From Schistocephalus solidus (lineage: Eukaryota; Platyhelminthes; Cestoda; Diphyllobothriidea; Diphyllobothriidae), in NCBI GenBank assembly GCA_017591395.1, contig WEDG01000341.1, forward strand, positions 124,001 through 188,000: 64,000 nt of DNA, given 5' to 3'. A model generated the notes under the pieces. That model was given only the letters and a program-made list of their open reading frames with translations, was not told the origin of the DNA and searched no databases. Each line of letters opens with the position of its first letter. Position 1 is the first letter of the stretch. The translations under genes and the position numbers were made by a program. Of this stretch, positions 1 to 11,410 are shown in pieces.

Positions 1-3000
1 TGCGCCACGAGCTCGTTGTCTTGCCGGTTTCGATCGGGAATATTAACAATGGCAGTGGGGCGCTCACCGATCGGTTACAGGACTCACTCGTCCCGTTGTG
101 CCTTGGGGCTAACTCTCAAGCCCCGCCAGCGGCCGTAAGGCAGCTAAGTATATAGGCAGAATAACATGACCGACAAAGACAAGGGAGACTGGAATGGCCA
201 TTTCTGGCTTATTAGCCGTCATCAGCCAGCCATACCCAACCCCAGGCGCTGCGGCACCCGAGCCTCGAACTCGCGACCTTGTTGGGCAGAAGTCTAACGC
301 TCTACCCACTGCGCCATGAGCTCGTGATCTTGCCAGATTCGATCGAGAATATTAACAATGGTAGTGGGGCGCTCACCGATCGGTTACAGGACTCACTCCT
401 CCCGTTGTGCCTTGGGGCTAACTCTCAAGCCCCGCCAGCAGCCGTAAGGCAGCTAAGTATATAGGCAGAATAACATGACCGACAAAGACAAGGGAGTCTG
501 GAATGGCCATTTCTGGCTTATTAGCCGTCATCAACCAGCCATACACAACCCCAGGCGCTGCAGCACCCGAGCCTCGAACTCGCGACCTTGTTGGGCAGAA
601 GTCTAACGCTCTACCCACTGCGCCACGAGCTCGTTGTCTTGCCGGTTTCGATCGGGAATATTAACAATGGTAGTGGGGCGCTCACCGATCGGTTACAGGA
701 CTCACTCGTCCCGTTGTGCCTTGGGGCTAACTCTCAAGCCCCACCAGCGGCCGTAAGGCAGCTAAGTATATAGGCAGAATAACATGACCGACAAAGACAA
801 GGGAGACTGGAATGGCCATTTCTGGCTTATTAGCCGTCAGCAGCCAGCCATACCCAACCCCAGGCGCTACGGCAACCGAGCCTCGAACTCGCGAAATTGT
901 TGGGCAGAAGTCTAACGCTCTACCCACTGCGCCACGAGCTCGTTGTCTTGCCGGTTTCGATCGGGAATATTAACAATGGTAGTGGGGCGCTCACCGATCG
1001 GTTACAGGACTCACTCGTCCCGTTGTGCCTTGGGGCTAACTCTCAAGCCCCGCCAGCAGCCGTAAGGCAGCAAGTATATGGGCAGAATAACATGACCGAC
1101 AAAGACAAAGGGGAGACTGGAATGGCCATTTCTGGCTTATTAGCCGTCATCAGCCAGCCATACACAACCCCAGGCGCTGCGGCGCCCGAGCCTCGAACTC
1201 GCGACCTTGTTGGGCAGAAGTCCAACGCTCTACCCACTGCGCCACGAGCTCGTTGTCTTGCCGGTTTCGATCGGGAATATTAAGAATGGTAGTGGGGCGC
1301 TCACCGATCGGTTACAGGACTCACTCGTCCCGTTGTGCCTTGGGGCTAACTCTCAAGCCCCGCCAGCAGCCGTAAAGCAGCTTAGTATATAGGCAGAATA
1401 ACATGACCGACAAAGACAAGGGAGACTGGAATGGCCATTTCTGGCTTATTAGCCGTCATCAGCCAGCCATACCCAACCCCAGGCGCTACGGCACCCGAGC
1501 TTTGAACTCGCGACCTTGTTGGGCAGAAGTCCAACGCTCTACCCACTGCGCCACGAGCTCGTTGTCTTGCCGGTTTCGATCGAGAATATTAACAATGGAA
1601 GTGGGGGGCTCACCGATCGGTTACAGGACTCACTCGTCCCGTTGTGCCTTGGGGCTAACTCTCAAGCCCACCAGCAGCCGTAAGGCAGCTAAGTATATAG
1701 GCAGAATAACATGACCGACAAAGACAAGGGAGACTGGAATGGCCATTTCTGGCTTATTAGCCGTCATCAACCAGCCATATACAACACCAGGCGCGGTAGC
1801 ACCCGAGCCTCGAACTCGTGAACTTGTTGGGCACAAGTCTAACGCTCTACCCACTGCGCCACGAGCTCGTTGTCTTGCCGGTTTCGATCGGGAATATTAA
1901 CAATGGTAGTGGGGCGCTCACCGATCGGTTACAGGACTCACTCGTCCCGTTGTGCCTTGGGGCTAACTCTCAAGCCCCGCCAGCAGCCGTAAGGCAGCTA
2001 AGTATATAGGCAGAATAACATGACCGACAAAGACAAGGGAGACTGGAATGGCCATTTCTGGCTTATTAGCCGTCATCAGCCAGCCATACCCAAACCCCAG
2101 GCGCTGCGGCAACCGAGCCTCGAACTCGCGACCTTGTTGGGCAGAAGTCCAACGCTCTACCCACTGCGCCACGAGCTCGTTGTCTTGCCGGTTTCGATCG
2201 GGAATATTAACAATGGTAGTGGGGCGCTCACCGATCGGTTACAGGACTCACTCGTCCCGTTGTGCCTTGGGGCTAACTCTCAAGCCCCGCCAGCAGCCGT
2301 AAGGCAGCAAAGTATATAGGCAGAATAACATGACCGACAAAGACAAGGGGAGACTGGAATGGCCATTTCTGGCTTATTAGCCGTCATCAGCCAGCCATAC
2401 CCAACCCCAGGCGCTGTGGCACCCGAGCCTCGAACTCGCGAACTTGTTGGGCAGAAGTCCAACGCTCTACCCACTGCGCCACGAGCTCGTTGTCTTGCCG
2501 GTTTCGATCGGGAATATTAACAATGGTAGTGGGGCGCTCACCGATCGGTTACAGGACTCACTCGTCCCGTTGTGCCTTGGGGCTAACTCTCAAGCCCCGC
2601 CAGCAGCCGTAAAGGCAGCTTAGAGTATATAGGCAGAATAACATGACCGACAAAGACAAGGGAGACTGGAATGGCCATTTCTGGCTTATTAGCCGTCATC
2701 AGCCAGCCATACCCAACCCCAGGCGCTACGGCACCCGAGCTTTGAACTCGCGACCTTGTTGGGCAGAAGTCTAACGCTCTACCCACTGCGCCATGAGCTC
2801 GTGATCTTGCCAGATTCGATCGAGAATATTAACAATGGAAGTGGGGCGCTCACTAATCGGTTACAGGACTCACTCGTTCCGTTGTGCCTTGGGGCTAACT
2901 CTCAAGCCCCGCCAGCAGCCGTAAGGCAGCTGAGTATATAGGCAGAATAACATGACCGACAAAGACAAGGGAGACTGGAATGGCCCCTTCTGACTTATTA

Positions 3001-6000
3001 GCCGTCATCAGCCAGCCATATCCAACCCCAGGCACTGCGGCACCCGAGCCTCGAACTCGCGAACTTGATGGGCAGAGGTCTAACGCTCTACCCACTGCGC
3101 CACGAGTTCGTTGTCTTGCCGGTTTCGATCGGGAATATTAACAATGGCAGTGGGGCGCTCACCGATCGGTTACAGGACTCACTCGTCCCGTTGTGCCTTG
3201 GGGCTAACTCTCAAGCCCCGCCAGCGGCCGTAAGGCAGCTAAGTATATAGGCAGAATAAAATGACCGAAAAAGACAAGGGAGACTGGAATGGCCATTTCG
3301 GGCTTATAAGCCGTCATCAGCCAGCCATACCCAACCCCAGGCGCTACGGCACCCGAGCCTCGAACTCGCGACCTTGTTGGGCAGAAGTCTAACGCTCTAC
3401 CCACTGCGCCATGAGCTCGTGATCTTGCCAGATTCGATCGAGAATATTAACAATGGAAGTGGGGCGCTCACTGATCGGTTACAGGACTCACTCGTCCCGT
3501 TGTGCCTTGGGGCTAACTCTCAAGCCCCGCCAGCAGCCGTAAGGCAGCTAAGTATATAGGCAGAATAACATGACCGACAAAGACAAGGGAGACTGGAATG
3601 GCCATTTCTGGCTTATTAGCCGTCATCAGCCAGCCATACCCAACACCAGGCGCTGCGGCGCCCGAGCCTCGAACTCGCGACCTTGTTGGGCACAAGTCTA
3701 ACGCTCTACCCACTGCGCCACGAGCTCGTTGTCTTGCCGGTTTCGATCGGGAATATTAACAATGGCAGTGGGGCGCTCACCGATCGGTTACAGGACTCAC
3801 TCGTCCCGTTGTGCCTTGGGGCTAACTCTCAAGCCCCGCCAGCGGCCGTAAGGCAGCTAAGTATATAGGCAGAATAACATGACCGACAAAGACAAGGGAG
3901 ACTGGAATGGCCATTTCTGGCTTATTAGCCGTCAGCAGCCAGCCATACCCAACCCCAGGCGCTACGGCAACCGAGCCTCGAACTCGCGAACTTGTTGGGC
4001 AGAAGTCCAACGCTCTACCCACTGCGCCACGAGCTCGTTGTCTTGCCGGTTTCGATCGGGAATATTAACAATGGTAGTGGGGCGCTCACCGATCGGTTAC
4101 AGGACACACTCGTCCCGTTGTGCCTTGGGGCTAACTCTCAAGCCCCGCCAGCAGCCGTAAGGCAGCAAGTATATGGGCAGAATAACATGACCGACAAAGA
4201 CAAGGGAGACTGGCATGGCCATTTCTGGCTTATTAGCCGTCATCAGCCAGCCATACCACAACCCCAGGCGCTGCGGCCCCGGGCCTCGAACTCGCGAACT
4301 TGTTGGGCAGAAGTCTAACGCTCTACCCACTGCGCCACGAGCTCGTTGTCTTGCCGGTTTCGATCGGGAATATTAACAATGGTAGTGGGGCGCTCACCGA
4401 TCGGTTACAGGACTAACTCGTCCCGTTTTGCCTTGGGGCTAACTCTCAAGCCCCGCCAGCAGCCGTAAAGCAGCTTAGTATATAGGCAGAATAACATGAC
4501 CGACAAAGACAAGGGAGACTGGAATGGCCATTTCTGTCTTATTAGCCGTCATCAGCCAGCCATACCCAACCCCAGGCGCTACGGCACCCGAGCCTCGAAC
4601 TCGCGAACTTTTTGGGCAGAAGTCTAACGCTCTGCCCACTGCGCAACGAGCTCGTTGTCTTGCCGGTTTCGATCGGGAATATTAACAATGGCAGTGGGGC
4701 GCTCACCGATCGGTTACAGGACTCACTCGTCCCGTTGTGCCTTGGGGCTAACTCTCAAGCCCCGCCAGCAGCCGTAAGGCAGCTAAGAATATAGGCAAAA
4801 TAACATGACCGACAAAGACGAGGGAGACTGGAATGGCCATTTCTGGCTTATTAGCCGTCATCAGCCAGCCATGACCAACCCCAGGCGCTACGGCACCCGA
4901 GCCTCGAACTCGCGACCTTGTTGGGCAGAAGTCCAACGCTCTACCCACTGCGCCACGAGCTCGTTGTCTTGCCAGATTCGATCGGGAATATTAACAATGG
5001 AAGTGGGGCGCTCACTGATCGGTTACAGGACTCACTCGTCCCGTTGTGCCTTGGGGCTAACTCTCAAGCCCCGCCAGCAGCCGTAAGGCAGCTAAGTATA
5101 TAGGCAGAATAACAGGACCGACAAAGACAAAGGAGACTGGAATGGCCATTTCTGGCTTATTAGCCGTCATCAGCCAGCCATACCCAACACCAGGCGCTGC
5201 GGCGCCCGAGCCTCGAACTCGCGAACTTGTTGGGCACAAGTCTAACGCTCTACCCACTGCGCCACGAGTTCGTTGTCTTGCCGGTTTCGATCGGGAATAT
5301 TAACAATGGCAGTGGGGTGCTCACCGATCGGTTACAGGACTCACTCGTCCCGTTGTGCCTTGGGGCTAACTCTCAAGCCCCGCCAGCGGCCGTAAGGCAG
5401 CTAAGTATATAGGCAGAATAACATGACCGACAAAGACAAGGGAGACTGGAATGGCCATTTCTGGCTTATTAGCCGTCATCAGCCAGCCATACCCAACCCC
5501 AGGCGCTGCGGCGCCCGAGCCTCAAACTCGCGAACTTCTTGGGCAGAAGTCTAACGCTCTACCCACTGCGCCACGAGCTCCTTGTCTTGCCGGTTTCGAT
5601 CGGGCATATTAACAATGGCAGTGGGGCGCTCACTGATCGGTTACAGGACTCACTCGTCCCGTTGTGCCTTGGGGCTAACTCTCAAGCCCCGCCAGCAGCC
5701 GTAAGGCAGCTAAGTATATAGGCAGAATAACATGACCGACAAAGACAAGGGAGACTGGAATGGCCATTTCTGGCTTAAAAGCCATCATCAGTCAGCCATA
5801 CCCAACCCCAGGCGCTGCGGCGCCCGAGCCTCAAACTCGCGACCTTGTTGGGCAGAAGTCCAACGCTCAACCCACTGCGCCACGAGCTCGTTGTCTTGCC
5901 GGTTTCGATCGGGCATATTAAGAATGGTAGTGGGGCGCTCACCGATCGGTTACAGGATTCACTCGTCCCGTTGTGCCTTGGGGCTAACTCTCAAGCCCCG

Positions 6001-6042
6001 CCAGCAGCCGTAAGGCAGCTAAGTATATAGGCAGAATAACAT
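1..6042 (-). repeat. Tandem array of a ~309 bp tRNA-derived SINE (SINE-satellite)
   Basis: About 19.5 head-to-tail units. The landmark ATAACATGAC recurs at 161, 470, 779, 1087, 1398, 1706, 2015, 2325, 2638, 2947 and onward to ~6036, giving spacings of 308-313 and mostly exactly 309. Read on the minus strand, each unit has a tRNA-like head with pol III A box (TGGCGCAGTGG) and B box (GTTCGAGGC), followed by a body shared with dispersed copies elsewhere in the window (for example 29.35-29.60 kb). The window begins inside a unit, so the array continues to the left. Units differ by a few percent and share variants in blocks. Because 309 is divisible by 3, 60-66 codon open frames recur on both strands; these start at GTG or other non-ATG codons, are broken in each unit, and are not treated as genes. 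Confidence 0.95.
262..316 (-). promoter_or_regulatory. Internal pol III promoter (A box and B box) of one array unit
   Basis: On the minus strand the A box TGGCGCAGTGG lies at 316-306 and the B box GTTCGAGGC at 270-262, about 46 bases apart, as in tRNA genes. Both fit the eukaryotic tRNA consensus (TRGYnnAnnnG and GWTCRAnnC). The same pair recurs in most units with occasional substitutions; for example, the unit with its B box near 1500 reads GTTCAAAGC. This is the evidence that the repeat descends from a tRNA. Whether any copy is transcribed cannot be seen from sequence. Confidence 0.7.
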
Positions 6043-6056
6043 ATATATATATATAT
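6041..6056. repeat. (AT)n microsatellite at the array edge
   Basis: Eight AT dinucleotides begin immediately after the last array unit (...GCAGAATAAC). The tandem array ends exactly here and the following DNA is only distantly related to it, so the AT tract marks the array boundary. Confidence 0.9.
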
Positions 6057-6149
6057 TTTATGATGGAGTGACGCTTAGCGATCAGTTAACTGGACATACG
6101 CGTCCGTAGTTCATTAGTGTTCAATAAAGACCCCTAGTAGACAGTCGGA

Positions 6150-6700
6150 TAGTTAATAGTTACAAATGTAGATAACGGAGTAACGACAGAGACAAGAGAG
6201 GCCACAATGGCCATTTCTGGCTTATTACACATCATCAGCCAGTCATAGCCAATAACTCATAATTCGAACCTGAAATCGTAGGTAATTGAGTCAAACGGTC
6301 TAAAAATGAGCCATGAAGCCTGTTTTCTTGTCGATTGTGGTCGATAATATTAATTAGGATGAATTGGTGCTCACCCATCAGGCAGCAGAACATACTCCTC
6401 CCGTTGCGCTCTAGGACTAAAAGGAGAGTTATCGCAGACTTTCACATAGCGACCACTTAAAATCCCAAGTGGTTTTGGGACTCACTCATCCCGTTCTTCT
6501 TTAGGGCCCACTAGCGAGCTCCACCAGCCCCGCTAGCTTTTTAGGCAGAAGAACAATACCGATGAAGACAGGGGAGATTTGAATGATCATTTCTGGCTTA
6601 TAAGTAGCCATCAGCCAGTCGTACCCAACCCTATGTGATGCATGACCGAGGCTCGAACCGACAACCTGCTGATTAGAAGGCGAACGCTTTCACCATATAT
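6150..6700 (-). repeat. Two strongly decayed SINE units flanking the array
   Basis: Two divergent relatives of the 309 bp unit sit side by side (about 6155-6425 and 6430-6700). Both keep the GGCCATTTCTGGCTTATTA-type core or a variant of it, the CATCAGCCAGTC segment and a recognisable tRNA-like head; in the second, CGAGGCTCGAACC near 6646 is the B box on the minus strand. They are much more diverged than the array units, as expected for old edge copies that no longer exchange sequence with the array. Confidence 0.7.
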
Positions 6701-9700
6701 ATATGTATCGATATACGGATAAGAATTTTAAACTTGAGGAATAACAAAGGTTGGAAAAATAAGTGAACTAATGCCAGTATTGAATTGCATGAGAAATAAC
6801 CCATAATTATTTTATGTATGCATGTATTTTGCCGTATCCATAGAAATACCTTAGGCTTTTTTATCGGTTTTGTGAGTTTCGAGGCGTACCGCGTAAAGCA
6901 AAATCATGAGGAACTGCGTAAAGCCAGATTTAGTTGAGAATATGAACTAAGCGTGTCCACTTTTATCACGTTTAACGTCTGGCGATCTGCTTTGGGCAAC
7001 GAATGCTAACGCTAAAACACACAATTGGTAGGGTTAGAGTTGATGATAGGTTGGCATGTACGTAGGCGTGGATAAGAAGGCGTGTACTATGGTCTAAGTA
7101 AGTTCTGAGAAACCAGCTGACTTGCGCTATGACGGAGGCATCTACATTTCATTTCACTACCAATGCGTTACCGCCCTTTTATGTCCTTTACACGGCTCTA
7201 TCCCACCGCCACTGTTTCCATATTACACTATCAACTGTGCTAGTAAGGGGGGGGGGGCATGCAAGCATTCTTTGCCACATTTTGCGAGAAGAAAACAAAG
7301 TTAACTCTACCTGAGCTTATGCACGATCACCACGATTAGCGTAAGGATCAACATGACGTGGAAGACGAACCTGAATGAAGCCAACGTTTACAGTTCGACC
7401 TTGAAGTGAGGTGCTGGCGGGTGTCAGCATAAGTGGTGGATTTCTTCCGGGTTGCCAGCTTCCAACCTAGCAAGACACAAAACTGTTAACCAGAATTCCT
7501 AAAAATAATTTGCTTGACTGAGTAAGCTCTATCTTGATAGCTCCCGGGCTTTGCGATCTTTACTTGAGTAATTAAGGGGGAATAAAAGTTAAGGATGCCT
7601 AGGAGTGACTTATGGGTAGGCAAAAACCAGACACCTCCTTACGAGGATGGTTTATTCACTAAAAGCATTAAAAGCAGAAAACTAGAAACATTCCGGTATG
7701 AGCCAGTGACAGTAAATTAATAAGCATCAAATGCACTTCTACAAATCATAATCAAAGGAAACGCATTTGCTGTCTATTCGATCAGTATAAATTAGCTGAT
7801 TTGTAGTGCAGATGGTTGTCCTTGAGAGCTCTATTGCAAGTTTAAAATTCCTCTTTAGAGAAACAAGTTTTCAGATATCTACGAGGCAGGTCCTGTCCGT
7901 TTAAGAGTAGCTACGTACTAGCATTTAAGCCTACTTTTATGAAAGAACTAAAGTGGCGAATTTTCCTGTATGCCTTTAATCGTCCACTATCTTCCCAAAT
8001 TTGTAATTGCTCACTGTACTTTGATACTCTTCCAAATACGGGCGACTTGCTTGTTAAGGAAACTTTTTGTCAGAGAGCACTTCGAAAAACCTCTGTTTTT
8101 GAATTGTGTTGATTTCATCAAAATTTATTTGTTGAATGGTAAACGCAGGGAGCTGGCATGTGTTTTATGCCGACTGCTTCTCCTCCATTAATTATTCACC
8201 TGTTTATTCGTGAAATTAAACTTATTTTCTCATTTCTTAGTGTCAATTAAACAAGTTTTATGTTTTCGTACTCAGCTGAAGTAAATCAATCACATTTACT
8301 GAAACTCATGATTCCCTTTACTGACGTGGAATAAAAGAACAAAAGGATTATTATTGATGATACATTTTTAATATCCGGCGAAACAAATGGCTAACTTGGA
8401 GTAAATTATTCGGAATGAAGCTGTATAGACTCAACCCCAAAGTCTATCAAAGGACTTGAGTCGCACTCTGCCAGATTCAGCGGACAAACCGCAAGATATT
8501 CATAAAATGCCATCAGGATGTCCCATGATACACGATTTATCGTACTGATAGCGCAGGTACGAGCTGAAAGTCCAGACAAGTGTTAAGTCGATTTTCTGTC
8601 ACCGCATGACAACTGCGAGGGTTCGGCTCATCACTGGGCCCTTCCGCATTCAGCATTTACTTTCTAGCAGATATCCCAGGTTTGAAATGTCAGCTTCTTG
8701 CCCTCTTCGGAAATAAATGACTAACGTTACGTAAATCATACCAATCAAAGCTTCATAAACTCAGTCTGAAAGTTGATATACTTGATTTTGGCTCAAATAT
8801 TAACATAAAGCTTCGAGCTGAGCCTATAAACGTTCATTCATGATGATTTACCCCAAGTCAGTCATTAATTTCTGAGGAGCGTGAAAAGCCGAAATTCCAA
8901 AACTCAACTATCGACCAGAAAGTGCTTATTAGAATTAAAAGAAGTGAAATGGACCTACAGCACTCGTATCACTGGAACTACAGTCGAAAATTGCTATGCT
9001 GTCCACATTGTTGGTATACGGCTGAACTCCTTGGAAGAGCAGCCTTTGCAAGATGTAATCGTTGGGCTGAAATTAGCAGAAAACCATGAAATTTAGGCAA
9101 TATTACTTGAGGAGTTTACCTCTAGAAGTAACAAGCGTTTACAAAAATCTCAATAGAAATATCAAAATCTAGTATTATACTGAGTTTTATCACTTCCTGC
9201 GATCCTTTAAGCAGCCACTAAGCCTGCGTAAAAGGACAAAAACGCTGTTCTGTGTCTCGCATTAAAAACGAAAATAAAAAGTCTAACAAGTAGTCTGATG
9301 GTTCGGCCTCTCTACAGTTTGCATCGACCAAAAGAAATCAAAGTTGGTCTGTAAGGTTATGTGGTGGGCGAATTTCAAGGAGAACGACCTTGTGGTTTAG
9401 ATGAGTGGAAGCGTGTAAGTCAAATTTTAATTCCTCTTTGGCGTGCGCGCGTGCCTCGTCTCTGTCTTTTCTCCATTTCAGCCCAAGTGTGGGAGGACGC
9501 CGAATGTCCCTCCATGATAGTTGCACCTAGCTTCACCCTCCCTGAATCTTCGGATTACAAGTGACTTGTGCCTCCATGCTGTTAAGCTCCTTGATTTCCT
9601 CTTCCCCTGGTGGTATTACCTCACTCCACCCTTCTTGACCCATTGAAATACAAGCCTCGCCTTGTTGTATTACCGCTCCTTCTTTTACTATTAGCAACAG

Positions 9701-10180
9701 TACTTTTCGATATAAAACGTTTTCCGTCGATCAAAGTTCATACTCTCGTTCTTCGGTTTTGTGTATCAAGCATGGCTTTTGAGAAGTGCGATGAAAATGA
9801 CCCTTACAATGGTGAAGACAAGTATAAGGACGTCTTTGGAGACCAGAACCCTATCGAAAGTAGAAAAGAGCTGCCGCGAGCTAGCCACTCGAGTTCCTCA
9901 GCTATTGCAGTAATATCGCAATTTGAGTAAAATCAAAAAAGAAAGGTGAGGGGTTTATCATAAAATTTGCTCTGACCTTCTAGAAAACAGTGCTATTTCA
10001 TCTGTCACCGTTGAACTAAAGAGAGGGGTTTCTATGAGGTTAGAAGCAACGGCAGCAACTTAAAGAATTATATACACCCAACGGTCTAACTGCCAGCGCT
10101 ACGAGATTCTGATGTTAGGTTGCAATCCCAAACGTTGCATTAGGATGGTGGTGGGGGACTGGGGTTAATTTAGCAAAGGT
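6701..10180. other. No gene recognised (6.7-10.2 kb)
   Basis: AT-rich sequence without a supported exon, RNA gene or transposon. It contains an 11-G run at 7247-7257. An open stretch at 9595-9930 (plus strand) has an ATG at 9772 that would give a short acidic peptide, but it has no splice or family support and is of a length expected by chance. Confidence 0.5.
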
Positions 10181-10208
10181 AGCTTAACTCATACCCCTCC
10201 CCCCGGTA

Positions 10209-10292
10209 GGCACCTCGCAGCGCACGCGGTTAGACCATCGGCTGCATACATGTTTTGCACTTATTTTTTGTGGGTTCGAAACCCATTGAGGT
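10209..10292 (+). repeat. tRNA-like element, unrelated to the array SINE
   Basis: The right half folds as a T arm, GTGGG-TTCGAAA-CCCAT, containing a perfect B box (GTTCGAAAC). It is followed by GAGGT, which pairs with ACCTC at the left end as a 5 bp acceptor stem. The A-box region (CGCAGCGCACGCGGTTAGA) is longer than normal and the anticodon arm cannot be assigned with confidence, so this is a tRNA pseudogene or a SINE head rather than a working tRNA. Confidence 0.35.
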
Positions 10293-10332
10293 TTCTGAGG
10301 TTTTGGCAGTTGGCTCACAGGAATTATGTAAG

Positions 10333-10365
10333 CACGTACGTACGTACGTGCGTATGTGCGTATGT
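10333..10365. repeat. ACGT-type microsatellite
   Basis: Short run of ACGTACGTACGTACGTGCG followed by TATGTGCGTATG, directly downstream of the tRNA-like element. It could be the simple-sequence tail of that element. Confidence 0.8.
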
Positions 10366-11279
10366 CAACAACACTTTTTACAAGGTTTATTTTTTGTTTT
10401 AATAAGTAATGGGGAAATGGAAAGTTTTCGATGTGGTCCTCGAACATCTTAAATTAGCCGTTTATAGCGAGGAAAGTAATCTTGTGGGCACGAAAACGGA
10501 TGCAAAACTAAGGTTAACTAATACAGTTTATTCAATCGCTACTTACCATAGTGCTTTTGGTAGTGATGTATGTAAGCGCGTCAATGTATTGCGCCGCAAG
10601 CGTCTGTTTTCGTGTGTAGGGCTGGAGGGGCTCCAATGGAGTAAAAACGTCACTTTGAGCGAAACAATAGAATGTGGCACCGGTGTTTTTAAAGTGTGAA
10701 AATACGTCGTTGCAGCTGAAATCCTAAAGTGCACAGCAAAGGGCGATATATATCATAGGCTGAATAGTAAAAACTTTCGAAGATAAATCTTGGTACGACA
10801 ATAGAGCTAGGTATTTTGTCTAGTCTTTACACCACATGCATATTTGGCCCACTCGTTTTAACTTTTGGTTAATAAGTATTTCTCTATATCTTAGACCCTT
10901 CTTTTTTTCGCATGTTAACCACTCACTTCTTAAAAAGAAGTCTAACAAATTCCAATAACTGGTATAAAATGTAATCAACTGGAGCGTAAATATTCTTTAT
11001 GGTTTCGGAGAAAACGGTAGTTGGCAGAAAACACTGGTTCTATTATGAAAGAAGAAACCTACACTGTATTACTGATAGTACGTGGCAGACAGTGCTTTAT
11101 TTAATAATGGCGGTTTGACCACTCGGAGCGATGGTGCCCACCCTGTGCTGGACGACGCGATGGGCACCTGACGATGACCTTCGCCTGAATTGATTTATAG
11201 GCATAGCAGACTTGCGCAGTATATACCACACTCTCTCCTCCATCCCTCATCTGAGTGCAGTGTCAAGATGGCGTCAGAT

Positions 11280-11410
11280 GGACCAGAAGCGGCCTCGGAA
11301 GGAACGGCCGGTCTGCGTGTTCCATGCACGAACTGGTTCTTGTACAGAGTCGCAGGGGTTCAAAAGAGCATTTCGGATCTCGCATGCGTTGAAGTGCCAT
11401 GAAGGCCACA
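11280..11410 (+). pseudogene. Decayed C2H2 zinc-finger-like fragment
   Basis: In one frame the translation has a linker-like HARTG, then C-TES, GFKRAF, a hydrophobic position and H-x2-H (residues CTESQGFKRAFRISHALK, then CHEGH). This resembles a C2H2 finger in which the second zinc-binding cysteine has been lost (TCG where TGC/TGT is expected). No neighbouring finger is intact and no splice signals frame it. It lies in a locally GC-rich island (~11.1-11.4 kb), which suggests an inserted relic. A chance resemblance is possible. Confidence 0.25.

Noticed and set aside
1..6030. Recurring 60-128 codon open frames on both strands of the tandem array
   Set aside because: They repeat because the unit length is divisible by three. 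Many begin at GTG or other non-ATG codons, both strands are equally open, and frames break at every unit with length variation. They are shadows of the SINE repeat.
9595..9930. 111-codon plus-strand open stretch with an acidic C-terminal part
   Set aside because: Leucine-rich then acidic composition was intriguing, but there is no recognisable domain and no convincing splice boundaries.
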